Assembly: GCA_038562165.1 (NCBI GenBank)
Contig: JBCFAO010000006.1
Span: 42,238-106,237 of the forward strand
Direction: 5' to 3'
Source of the DNA: WRMS01 sp038562165
Lineage (GTDB): Bacteria > Bacillota > Peptococcia > DRI-13 > UBA5745
Length of the DNA stretch: 64,000 nucleotides
Below are positions 39,466 to 47,845 of this stretch, piece by piece (position 1 is the first letter of the stretch; each line of letters starts with the position of its first letter). The notes beneath the pieces were generated by a model. It was not told the origin of the DNA. It worked only from the letters and a program-made list of their open reading frames with translations, and ran no database searches. The translations under genes were made by a program, and so were the position numbers.

Positions 39466-41770
39466 AGTTATTAATTCAAAAGAATATTGGGAAAAGCGAT
39501 TTGCAGAAAAGAATTGGGAGATCAATCAGGGCAGGGAGCAAAGCAAATATTTTGCAGAGCTTTTTAAAGTGAATGCTCCTCAATGGTTGATTAATCATAT
39601 TAATACAAATGGCCTAAGTGTAATAGATATGGGTTGTGCTGAAGGTGACGGTACTCAGGTACTGTCAGAGGTGTTTTCAGGGAAAATCTATGGAATGGAT
39701 TTTTCCAAAAGTGCTATAGAACAAGCGAAAAATAGATATCCCGAAATCGATTTCTTTTGTGGGGATATTAGGGAATTGCCTCAAAAATGGGATGTGCTCT
39801 TTCTTTCGAATGTCATAGAGCATTTTAAGGATCCAATAGCTACATTAAAGCAGATTTCTCAATTTGCTAATCATCATATTATTGTGATGGTTCCGTTTGA
39901 AGAGGAGCCCATTGAGGAAGAACATGAGATGGTTTTTACTTATGAGAATATTCCCGTTGCTATAGGAGAATTCAATCTTATATATTTTAATAATACCGTT
40001 GATTTCCCAGAAGGAAAGGTAATGTATCATGGCAAGCAAATTCTATTAATTTATTCGCAAGACCAAGAAGTAGCTCAAAAGCTTTTTATCGATGATACTA
40101 ATGCTTTTATTTCACAAGACTCATCATTAGAGCTTGAAGCCTGCAAAAATAGATACCTACAAGCAAAAATTGCTCTTGATAATGAACTATTGGTAAGCCA
40201 AAAAGCCTATGTTCGTATTCAAAGTTTGGAAGATAAATTGAAAGGTCTTGAGGGAGAAGTTTTTATTAAAAATGAGACCTTGTCTAATCTTATGAGCGAT
40301 ATCGAAAATAAGGATAAACAGCTTGTACAAAGGCAGGAGAATATACAGCAAATTTCCTCTGAATTATTTGAGCTGCAAAAGGCTATTGTAGAGCGGGAGG
40401 ATGAAACGGACAGGGCTATTGCGGAGCGAGAGGAATGGCAGGAAAAATACGACAATCTATATGTATATTCCTGCAGACGTGACGGCCAACTGCAAGATAT
40501 TCTGGATTCAAGGAGTTACAAAGTATTTTCTAAATACTTCAAACCGCCAATGCAGGTAAGCTATAAAGTGTTAAAAAAGATAAAGAGAATCTGCAAGGCA
40601 ATTTCTGCACTTAATTTTAAAGAGGCTGCCAGAGAAATATTTTCTCCTTTTAACAAAGTGGTGAATCGAGCCAAAGCAAAAATAAATTCGAAACAGCTGC
40701 TGAGACAAATAGCTAATGATGTTAGAGGCATGCGCATTATTATACTTCCGCCTACATTAGATTGGAGTATGCCTTTATTTCAACGTCCACACCAACTGGC
40801 ATTTGCTTATTCCAGGAAGCCAAACACAGTAGTGTTCTACATGACCAAAAATATCCAATATGATCAGATAGGGTTTGCCCAAAAAGTTGATTCGAATCTT
40901 TGGGTAGTCAATGAGCTTTATTTGAATAAATTATGCACAGTTCTTCATACGGCTTCTCAAAAAATACTGTCACTAAGTTGGACCCCTAATAAGTTCTATT
41001 GTGATATAGTCAAGCCGGACAAGCTAATTTATGAATATATTGATGAATTAGAAATCTTCCATATGTATGGCACGGAGATGGAGAAAGACCATCAAGAGCT
41101 TATGGCTAAAGCGGATGTGACGGTTTGTACAGCAACAAAGCTTTATGATCAAGCAAAAGATAAAGCTAGAAATGCGATTGTTTCTACTAATGCAGGTGAC
41201 TATGAATTTTTTGCAAAAACGCCTCAGTATGAGATAAATCCCTTGATTCGGGAGTGTATTAAGCCATTTCGATGCGTTTTAGGGTATTATGGTGCAGTCG
41301 CAAAATGGTTTGATTATGATCTTGTAAAAAAAGTTGCAAAAATGTATCCGGAATGGCTATGGGTTATTTTAGGCATTGATTATGATAAAACCTTAGGAAA
41401 AAGTGGCTTTGAAAAGTTTGAGAATATTATTTACATACCACCACAACCCTATAAGGAATTACCCTCGTTTTTAACTGGATTTGATATTGCTACAATTCCT
41501 TTTTTGATTAATGAAATTACGCTTTCAACTTCTCCTGTCAAGCTTTTTGAATATATGGCAGGGGGTAAGCCCATTATTGCTTCGAGGATGCCGGAATGTC
41601 TTAAGTATGAGAGTGTGATGACATACTCAAATGCCGAAGAATTTTGTGAGCATGTTGAATGGGCTTTAAGAATCAAAGAAGGAGATCCTTATTGGGATAA
41701 ACTAAAAATAGAGGCATTGGCGAATACATGGGATGCCAAGACAGATGAGATATTGGAAGCTTTTAAATAA
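39458..41770 (+). CDS. Methyltransferase - coiled coil - glycosyltransferase fusion
   Basis: The 770-aa protein has three parts. Residues ~1-215 are a class I SAM methyltransferase (VIDMGCAEGDGTQVL, DFFCGDIRELP, VLFLSNVIEHFKDP). Residues ~225-345 are a charged coiled coil (repeating LEDKLKGLEGEV, NKDKQLVQRQENIQQ, IAEREEWQEKY). Residues ~420-770 form a GT-B domain paralogous to the protein at 34907 (PTLDWSMPLFQRPHQLA, NAGDYEFF, GYYGAVAKWFDYDLV). In the WbdD chain terminators of O8/O9a antigens a methyltransferase is held on a coiled-coil ruler and the methyl cap is read by Wzt. The overlap with wzt here suggests a similar terminator, with a glycosyltransferase joined on. That role is inference; the domains are clear. 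Confidence 0.82.
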   Translation: MSEVINSKEYWEKRFAEKNWEINQGREQSKYFAELFKVNAPQWLINHINTNGLSVIDMGCAEGDGTQVLSEVFSGKIYGMDFSKSAIEQAKNRYPEIDFFCGDIRELPQKWDVLFLSNVIEHFKDPIATLKQISQFANHHIIVMVPFEEEPIEEEHEMVFTYENIPVAIGEFNLIYFNNTVDFPEGKVMYHGKQILLIYSQDQEVAQKLFIDDTNAFISQDSSLELEACKNRYLQAKIALDNELLVSQKAYVRIQSLEDKLKGLEGEVFIKNETLSNLMSDIENKDKQLVQRQENIQQISSELFELQKAIVEREDETDRAIAEREEWQEKYDNLYVYSCRRDGQLQDILDSRSYKVFSKYFKPPMQVSYKVLKKIKRICKAISALNFKEAAREIFSPFNKVVNRAKAKINSKQLLRQIANDVRGMRIIILPPTLDWSMPLFQRPHQLAFAYSRKPNTVVFYMTKNIQYDQIGFAQKVDSNLWVVNELYLNKLCTVLHTASQKILSLSWTPNKFYCDIVKPDKLIYEYIDELEIFHMYGTEMEKDHQELMAKADVTVCTATKLYDQAKDKARNAIVSTNAGDYEFFAKTPQYEINPLIRECIKPFRCVLGYYGAVAKWFDYDLVKKVAKMYPEWLWVILGIDYDKTLGKSGFEKFENIIYIPPQPYKELPSFLTGFDIATIPFLINEITLSTSPVKLFEYMAGGKPIIASRMPECLKYESVMTYSNAEEFCEHVEWALRIKEGDPYWDKLKIEALANTWDAKTDEILEAFK

Positions 41771-41792
41771 TTTAACCTGAAAGGAACTATCT

Positions 41793-43412
41793 ATGAAATC
41801 AAAGTCAAAGCGATCGGCACAAGCAGACGAAATTCATGAAAAGCAAGTTTTGCATGAAACAGCTTCCATAGGGCTAATGAACAATATTGGAATATATACA
41901 CATTATTTCTACAGGGGGTTATTATTTTTATTTTTTATTTGCTGCTCTATTCTAATTTTGAATAATTCATCAATGCATACAATTTTAAATAAAAGCTGGT
42001 CAATAGGAAATTTCATGCTATTTTTTTGGCTATATATCGGAATGATTTTAAGCTTTTCTTTTTTATATAAATATAATAGTAAAATGAATGATGAGTGTTT
42101 AGTAGGACTGCTCTTTTTCTTAGCGCTGTTCCCTCGAGTTTTTTTAGCACTGAATTTTGAGTGGCAACCTATTAATGATTTTTTTAATTACTATTTTATG
42201 GGTGTAAGTTATCTGAATGGAAACTATGAGGGTGTTGCTCAAACAGTTTACAGCTATGGTATATCCAGTTTTTCTGGTATGGCGGTCCTAAATGGCTTTC
42301 TTATGCGTTTGTTTTCGATAACACCACTTGGAAACCAAATTATAAGTTCAGTTCTTTCATCAGCAATAACCGTACCGATTTTTTTCTTAGGGAAAAAATA
42401 TAATCGGAACGTAGGACTTATTGCAGCCATTATATTTACTATCTATCCAAGTAATATTATTTTTTCACAAGTTAATACTAATCAACATGGCGCAATATTG
42501 TGTGCGCTGTTTTCATTAAATTTACTATTAAGTGTCCTAGAAGAAAAAGGGGAATTTACAAGAAAGGATCTTATACAAATTATTACCGCAGGATTATTGA
42601 TGATTTTTTCCTATTATTTTCATCCCTCCTGGTATACTCATCTCGTTGCGATAGCAATATTTTCAGTGATATTATTAATCGAAAAATGGCGGGAAGCAAA
42701 TTTTCGAAAAAAGATAGCAATATCGATAATTGTATTTGCGTTTTCTATAGGGATATTAAATTTTACAGGCATGGAGATAATGAGTTCAAAAGGCCTGGTT
42801 CCAACTGGCATAAATCAACAGCCGCTTTGGGCGAAATTATATGTGGGCTTTAATCCGGAAACTTATGGCGAATATTCACATAATGATGTTGTAGAAATAA
42901 ATGCTTTACCTGAAAACGAAAAAGTTGACTTTATGCTGCAAGGAACATTAAAGAGAATAAAACAAGTAAATATTTTAGATTTTTGGAAAGAAAAAATAAA
43001 GAGAATGTGGTCTTCGCCGGATACATCTTTTTATTGGTATCAAGAAGGCTTAAACGGTGCATTGGACCAGACAATTGATGATGAAATTATTTATTCTTTA
43101 AAGAAAGCTAAACTTTCTGCAGCAACTGAAAACATTAATGCATTTATGTGGGTGGATTACGTATATATATTTATCATTTATATCCTTGCTGCTGTAGGCA
43201 TAGCCCCATTCGGAAAAGATTGCAGAATTAGGCAAATGGATCTTCCGATGCTAGCATTATTAGGTTGGATTTCAATACATTTATTGAGTGAAATTCAGCC
43301 TCGATATAGGTACTTTGGCATGCCCATTATTATGATTTTTTCAGCTATTGGTATTACGAAAGTTTTTTATTTATTTAAAATAAGAAATAAACATTTAGAA
43401 GGTTCAAAATAA
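41793..43412 (+). CDS. GT-C membrane glycosyltransferase (ArnT/PMT-like, GT39/83)
   Basis: The 539-aa protein has about 11-12 membrane segments. The first outer loop holds the GT-C acidic signature region (LALNFEWQPINDFFNYYFMG, residue ~125-145), and later segments follow the ArnT/PMT pattern (NVGLIAAIIFTIYPSNIIFSQ). These enzymes use polyprenyl-phosphate sugars on the outer face of the membrane. The GtrB-like (45530) and GtrA-like (46501) genes would make and flip such a donor. AAAGGA lies before ATG 41793. Confidence 0.78.
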   Translation: MKSKSKRSAQADEIHEKQVLHETASIGLMNNIGIYTHYFYRGLLFLFFICCSILILNNSSMHTILNKSWSIGNFMLFFWLYIGMILSFSFLYKYNSKMNDECLVGLLFFLALFPRVFLALNFEWQPINDFFNYYFMGVSYLNGNYEGVAQTVYSYGISSFSGMAVLNGFLMRLFSITPLGNQIISSVLSSAITVPIFFLGKKYNRNVGLIAAIIFTIYPSNIIFSQVNTNQHGAILCALFSLNLLLSVLEEKGEFTRKDLIQIITAGLLMIFSYYFHPSWYTHLVAIAIFSVILLIEKWREANFRKKIAISIIVFAFSIGILNFTGMEIMSSKGLVPTGINQQPLWAKLYVGFNPETYGEYSHNDVVEINALPENEKVDFMLQGTLKRIKQVNILDFWKEKIKRMWSSPDTSFYWYQEGLNGALDQTIDDEIIYSLKKAKLSAATENINAFMWVDYVYIFIIYILAAVGIAPFGKDCRIRQMDLPMLALLGWISIHLLSEIQPRYRYFGMPIIMIFSAIGITKVFYLFKIRNKHLEGSK

Positions 43413-43428
43413 AGAAGGATGGTATAGT

Positions 43429-44538
43429 ATGAAAGTTGCAATAAACGATCTTAAACGACAGTTTGATCTTCATTCGAAAGAATATGAAAAAGCGGCTTTG
43501 CGTGTTCTTCGAAGCGGTTGGTATGTTCTGGGAGAAGAGGTTTCACTTTTCGAAAAGGAATTTGCTAGTTATATTGGAGGAAGTTATTGTGTAGGTCTGG
43601 CCAGTGGTTTAGACGCGCTATGGATTAGTTTTAAGCTTTTAGGTATCGGTGCAGGTGATGAAGTGATTGTGGCTTCAAATTCATACATTGCTTGTGTAAT
43701 GGGGATTACAATGTGTGGAGCTACTCCAATATTTGTTGAGCCTAATGATTTTTATAATATAGACACATCCAAAATAGAGGAAGCTATAACTGCAAAAACC
43801 AAAGCAATTTTAGCCGTGCATTTATTTGGACAATCATGTAATATGGATGTGATTATGGATTGTGCTAAAAGATATAAACTAAACGTTATTGAAGACTGTG
43901 CTCAAAGTCACGGTAACTCATGGAAAGGAAAACGAGTAGGGACTTTTGGGGATATTGGTTGTTTCAGCTTTTACCCGACTAAAGGGTGTGGAGCTTTTGG
44001 GGATGCAGGCGCTATTGTTACAAATAATCAAAATTTAGCTGATAGATTTCGGGCCTATCGTAATTACGGAAGCAGAGTTCGTTACCAAAATGAAATAATT
44101 GGAACGAACAGCCGCCTGGATGAAATGCAGGCAGCACTATTGCGGGTAAAGCTGACTTATTTAGAAGAGTTAAATGCTGAGAGAATGAAAATAGCGCAGT
44201 ATTATAATAGCCATATAGAAAATCCATTGATTAGCCTTCCTAAACTCTGCCCTGGATCCGACAGCACTTGGCATCAGTATGTTATTCGTTGTAAACAACG
44301 AGATGAGTTAATGGCCTATCTGAAAGAAAACGGTGTAGATACTTTAATTCATTATCCTATTCCTCCGCATTTGTCGCAGGCCTATGCTTATCTTAAATAC
44401 GAGAAAGGAGCCTTTCCTTATGCGGAGGCACAGGCGAATGAAGTTTTGAGCATACCCATATTTAACGGAATAACACACGCAGAACTGGAGCATGTTGTAT
44501 GCCAAATTAACCAATTTAGAGGGAAAAATGGAATTTAG
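43429..44538 (+). CDS. dTDP-3-oxo-6-deoxyhexose aminotransferase (FdtB/QdtB-like, DegT family)
   Basis: The 369-aa PLP enzyme has the DegT/DnrJ/EryC1/StrS fold: LRSGWYVLGEEVSLFEKEFA, VGLASGLDAL, VIEDCAQSHG and the PLP-binding lysine in CFSFYPTKGCGAFGDAGA (residue ~185), with RLDEMQAALLRVKL further on. Its closest remembered relatives (FdtB, QdtB) aminate C3 of dTDP-3-keto-6-deoxyhexose to give dTDP-Fuc3N or Qui3N. The ketoisomerase and acetyltransferase genes that follow, plus rmlA and rmlB, complete that route. Galacto versus gluco product cannot be told from this gene alone. Confidence 0.85.
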   Translation: MKVAINDLKRQFDLHSKEYEKAALRVLRSGWYVLGEEVSLFEKEFASYIGGSYCVGLASGLDALWISFKLLGIGAGDEVIVASNSYIACVMGITMCGATPIFVEPNDFYNIDTSKIEEAITAKTKAILAVHLFGQSCNMDVIMDCAKRYKLNVIEDCAQSHGNSWKGKRVGTFGDIGCFSFYPTKGCGAFGDAGAIVTNNQNLADRFRAYRNYGSRVRYQNEIIGTNSRLDEMQAALLRVKLTYLEELNAERMKIAQYYNSHIENPLISLPKLCPGSDSTWHQYVIRCKQRDELMAYLKENGVDTLIHYPIPPHLSQAYAYLKYEKGAFPYAEAQANEVLSIPIFNGITHAELEHVVCQINQFRGKNGI

Positions 44539-44549
44539 AGGGGGGTATT

Positions 44550-45119
44550 ATGAATTTAAATATATCTGGTAAATATGACGATATTTTAGTACGGCCGCTG
44601 GCTTTACAAGATATTGAAAAACTTAGAATATGGCGTAATAATAAGGCTAACTCTAAATATCTAAAACAAATCGGCTATATTACTCCAGAATCTCAGCGTT
44701 CCTGGTATGATAAATATACTATTGATCCAGAGATATATACTTTTGCAATAGATGAAATTCATAAACAAGAATTTTTGGGTACACTCTCTTTTTATAATTT
44801 TCGTAATCAAATCGTTGAATACGGGAAAATTTTAATTGGTAACAAGTCAGCCCGAGGTAAAGGATATGCCCGTAAAGCGAGTATTATTTGTTTGCATATA
44901 ATTTTTGACCGTCTGGGATTTAATATGGTTGATGCATTAGTACATAAAGACAATACACCTGCCCTTAAAACATATTTTCATCTTGGGTTTGAAATTAACA
45001 GCGAACTATCTATGCAAGACGATGAATATGTTATAAAGCTCACGAAAGAAAAATTTCGTGTAACAAACAAAGAGTCAATACCTGAAATAGTCGTTAAGAA
45101 TTATAATGGAGGTTATTGA
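44550..45119 (+). CDS. GNAT-family N-acetyltransferase, likely sugar 3-N-acetylation
   Basis: The 189-aa protein has a GNAT core: VRPLALQDIEKLRIWRNN at the start, FLGTLSFYNF, ILIGNKSARGKGYARKA (acetyl-CoA pyrophosphate loop) and VDALVHKDNTPALKTYFHLGF. Its place between the aminotransferase and ketoisomerase suggests that it acetylates the 3-amino group. The known FdtC and QdtC acetyltransferases are left-handed beta-helix proteins, so a GNAT would be a different solution to the same step. GAGGGG lies before ATG 44550. It ends three bases before the preferred start of the next gene. Confidence 0.78.
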   Translation: MNLNISGKYDDILVRPLALQDIEKLRIWRNNKANSKYLKQIGYITPESQRSWYDKYTIDPEIYTFAIDEIHKQEFLGTLSFYNFRNQIVEYGKILIGNKSARGKGYARKASIICLHIIFDRLGFNMVDALVHKDNTPALKTYFHLGFEINSELSMQDDEYVIKLTKEKFRVTNKESIPEIVVKNYNGGY

Positions 45120-45120
45120 G

Positions 45121-45540
45121 TTGTCAAAGTCGAATATTGTATGTATGCTGGATTTTCCGCAGTATGGAGATGACCGCGGAAATTTAGTGGTTATAGAAGC
45201 ATTAACAAATATTCCATTTATGATCAAACGTATTTTTTATATATACGGATCGAAAAATGAGATTGTGCGGGGAAATCACGCTAATCGAATAACAGAATTT
45301 GTACTTATAAATGTTGCAGGGAAAAGCAAAGTTAAAATATTGGATAAAGAAGGAGAAGAACAGGTCTTTACTTTAGATCAGCCCAATCAAGGCTTATATT
45401 TGCCACCTATGGTATGGAAGGAAATGTATGATTTCTCCTCCGATGCTGTTCTTTTGGTGTTAGCAAGTCAGCCCTATTTATCAGATGAATACATCCGAGA
45501 TTATGAATCGTTTGTAAAGGAAGTCAATTGTGATGTTTAA
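45121..45540 (+). CDS. dTDP-4-oxo-6-deoxyglucose 3,4-ketoisomerase (FdtA/QdtA-like cupin)
   Basis: The 139-aa single-domain cupin matches the WxcM/FdtA/QdtA group: PQYGDDRGNLVVIE, IKRIFYIYG, RGNHANRITEFVLI, LYLPPMVWKEMYDFSSDAVLLVLAS and YIRDYESF. These enzymes move the keto group from C4 to C3 of dTDP-4-keto-6-deoxyglucose. In characterised FdtA the HAH motif gives two active-site histidines; here the second is Asn (HAN). TTG 45121 is preferred because GGAGG sits eight bases upstream; the ATG at 45106 overlaps that site. The end overlaps the GtrB-like gene. Confidence 0.85.
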   Translation: MSKSNIVCMLDFPQYGDDRGNLVVIEALTNIPFMIKRIFYIYGSKNEIVRGNHANRITEFVLINVAGKSKVKILDKEGEEQVFTLDQPNQGLYLPPMVWKEMYDFSSDAVLLVLASQPYLSDEYIRDYESFVKEVNCDV

Positions 45541-46486
45541 ACTTTCAATTGTTATTCCGGTTTATTTTAATCAGGATAATCTATACCCTCTTTATACAGA
45601 GTTAAAAGAAAAACTCTTTGACGTTATGGATTTTTCTTATGAGCTAATCATGGTGGATGACGGATCCGGCGACAATAGCTGGGAAATTTTAAAACAACTG
45701 TCCAGTAAAGATCCGAATATAAAAATATATAAACTATCCCGTAATTTTGGATCACATTCTGCTATTCTATGTGGTATTTCTAAGGCAACCGGTGATTGCA
45801 TTGCAGTAAAAGCTGCCGATATGCAAGAGCCGATAGAAGTCATTACTAAAATGGTTGAAAGCTGGAGAGAAGGCAATAACGTAGTATTAGCTGTTCGTAA
45901 GGGAAGAGAGGAGTCCTTTTCGCAACGATTTTTTGCTGCTGCATATTATTGGCTTGTTCGTAAAGTTGCATTGCCTAATATGCCTAAAGGTGGCTTTGAT
46001 TGCTTTTTGCTCGATAAAAAAGTTGTCGGAGTTTTAAAACAAAAAAATGAGCTTAATAGCGCTATAACAGGGCAGATATTATGGAGCGGCTTTAAAACAT
46101 CTTATATTTTTTATATGCGGAAAGCACGGGAAATTGGTAAAAGCCGTTGGACTTTAAGAAAAAAGATTCGTCTTGTAACGGATACGCTTTTTAGCTTTTC
46201 AAATCTGCCGATAACCATTGTTTCGATAGTAGGATTCCTCTCAATTTTAGGTGCTGTTCTTTGGGCAGTATTAGTAATTATCTTTAAATTTAGAGGATTA
46301 ATCGAAGTATCAGGGTGGACAACATTATTTATTTTTAATCTATTTAGTTTTGGAGTAATTATGTTCACCCTTGGAATATTAGGCGGTTATTTATGGCGCA
46401 CATTTGATGTAGCCCGTAACCGGCCCTCATACATAATAGAAGACGAAAAGGAAGATTCTGCGTTATCTGAGAATTCTCTAAGATAA
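45530..46486 (+). CDS. GtrB-like polyprenyl-phosphate glycosyltransferase (GT2)
   Basis: The 318-aa protein has a cytosolic GT2 domain (LSIVIPVYFNQDNL, LIMVDDGSGDNSW, LSRNFGSHSAILCG, VKAADMQEP, KGGFDCFLLD) and two membrane helices at the C-terminus (about 232-255 and 267-292). Such DPM1/GtrB enzymes make undecaprenyl-phosphate-linked glucose or another hexose. GTG 45530 or ATG 45533 can start it; both lie within the end of the previous gene. GtrA follows 14 bases later. Confidence 0.88.
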   Translation: MMFKLSIVIPVYFNQDNLYPLYTELKEKLFDVMDFSYELIMVDDGSGDNSWEILKQLSSKDPNIKIYKLSRNFGSHSAILCGISKATGDCIAVKAADMQEPIEVITKMVESWREGNNVVLAVRKGREESFSQRFFAAAYYWLVRKVALPNMPKGGFDCFLLDKKVVGVLKQKNELNSAITGQILWSGFKTSYIFYMRKAREIGKSRWTLRKKIRLVTDTLFSFSNLPITIVSIVGFLSILGAVLWAVLVIIFKFRGLIEVSGWTTLFIFNLFSFGVIMFTLGILGGYLWRTFDVARNRPSYIIEDEKEDSALSENSLR

Positions 46487-46500
46487 GAAGGATTTTAGCT

Positions 46501-46929
46501 ATGAGGGAATCATATTATGAAAGAATATATCAATGGCTTAAAGAAGAAGGGCTCATCCAGTTTATAAAATTTGGATTAGTGGGTGTTTGCAATACAGCTA
46601 CTTCCCTTCTAATTTATTATTTTATTACATGGTGGAATTCTAGCTTATACTTTTTGGGAAATGCATTAGGATGGGTAGTGAGTGTTGCAGTTTCTTATAT
46701 ATTAAATCGTTTTTTTGTTTTCAAAAATTCAAATTTACTTTTTTGGCAAAGTTTTTTAAAATCCTATATCTCTTATGCGAGTACTTTTTTTCTCTCTTCG
46801 CTTTTATTACTCTTTTTTGTTGAATTAATAGGTATATCAAAAGGAAAGGCTCCTATCTTAGCATTAGCAATCACAGTCCCTATCAACTATATTTTAGCGA
46901 AATATTGGACATTTCGTTCAGAGACGTAG
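46501..46929 (+). CDS. GtrA-family membrane protein
   Basis: The 142-aa protein has four membrane segments and the GtrA pattern (FIKFGLVGVCNTATSLLIYYF, then VSYILNRFFVFKN and NYILAKYWTFRSE). GtrA proteins are thought to flip undecaprenyl-phosphate sugars made by GtrB. Gene order gtrB-gtrA in one operon supports that role. Confidence 0.88.
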   Translation: MRESYYERIYQWLKEEGLIQFIKFGLVGVCNTATSLLIYYFITWWNSSLYFLGNALGWVVSVAVSYILNRFFVFKNSNLLFWQSFLKSYISYASTFFLSSLLLLFFVELIGISKGKAPILALAITVPINYILAKYWTFRSET

Positions 46930-46966
46930 AATTATATAAAAGGAATAGAAAGAAAGGATGCCTAGA

Positions 46967-47845
46967 ATGAAAGGTATTATTTTAGCTGGCGGTAGAGGTA
47001 CTAGATTATACCCCAATACTAAAGTTGTTTCTAAACAATTATTGCCTATTTATGATAAACCGCTGATCTATTACCCTTTGTCAGTATTATTGTTGGCAGG
47101 TATCAGGGAAATTTTAATTATTTCCACGCCGGAGGATACTCCCGATTATCAGGAGCTTTTCGGCGACGGTTCTCATTTAGGGATAGAGATTAGCTATAAG
47201 GTTCAGGATACTCCCCGAGGCTTAGCCGACGCCTTTATTCTGGGGGAAGATTTTCTTGGCGACGATAGTGTTTGCTTGGTTCTTGGCGACAATGTGTTTT
47301 ACGGCCAGTATTTTTCCAAGCTTCTTAGTGACTCTCAGGAGCAAATGGCAGAGGGGGGCGCCGTCATTTTTGGTTATCCCGTAGCCAATCCCCGGGAGTT
47401 TGGTGTGGTTGAATTTGACGAGAACAACCGTGTGCTTTCCATTGAGGAAAAGCCTCAGCATCCCAAATCCAGCTATGCGGTACCGGGTCTTTACTTCTAC
47501 GATAATGAAGTAATACGAATTGCCAAATCCGTTAAACCCTCTGCCCGGGGCGAGATTGAGATCACTGCTGTTAACAATGCTTATCTGGAAATGGATAAGC
47601 TTAAAGTGGGCTTAATGGGCCGCGGTATGGCTTGGCTGGATACCGGATCACCCAAAGGGATGCTGAAGGCATCCCAGTTTGTGCAGACAGTTCAGGATAT
47701 GCAGGGCTTTTATATTTCCTGCATTGAGGAGCTGGCCTGGCGCAAAGGCTTTATTACGACGGAAAAGTTGGAGAAGTTGGGGACAGAACTAAAAATGACG
47801 GAATACGGCCAATATCTGCTGCGGCTTGCGGAGGAAAACCGATGA
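46967..47845 (+). CDS. rmlA: Glucose-1-phosphate thymidylyltransferase
   Basis: RmlA makes dTDP-glucose from dTTP and glucose-1-phosphate. The 292-aa protein starts MKGIILAGGRGTRLYP, with SKQLLPIYDKPLIYYPLS, LVLGDNVFYG, YAVPGLYFYD and the GRGMAWLDTGSP motif. ATG 46967 gives the standard N-terminus, with AAAGGA eight bases upstream. It overlaps rmlB by four bases. From this gene on, base composition returns toward that of the chromosome flanks. No rmlC or rmlD follows, so the pathway leads to the 3-acetamido sugar, not rhamnose, within this window. Confidence 0.95.
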   Translation: MKGIILAGGRGTRLYPNTKVVSKQLLPIYDKPLIYYPLSVLLLAGIREILIISTPEDTPDYQELFGDGSHLGIEISYKVQDTPRGLADAFILGEDFLGDDSVCLVLGDNVFYGQYFSKLLSDSQEQMAEGGAVIFGYPVANPREFGVVEFDENNRVLSIEEKPQHPKSSYAVPGLYFYDNEVIRIAKSVKPSARGEIEITAVNNAYLEMDKLKVGLMGRGMAWLDTGSPKGMLKASQFVQTVQDMQGFYISCIEELAWRKGFITTEKLEKLGTELKMTEYGQYLLRLAEENR

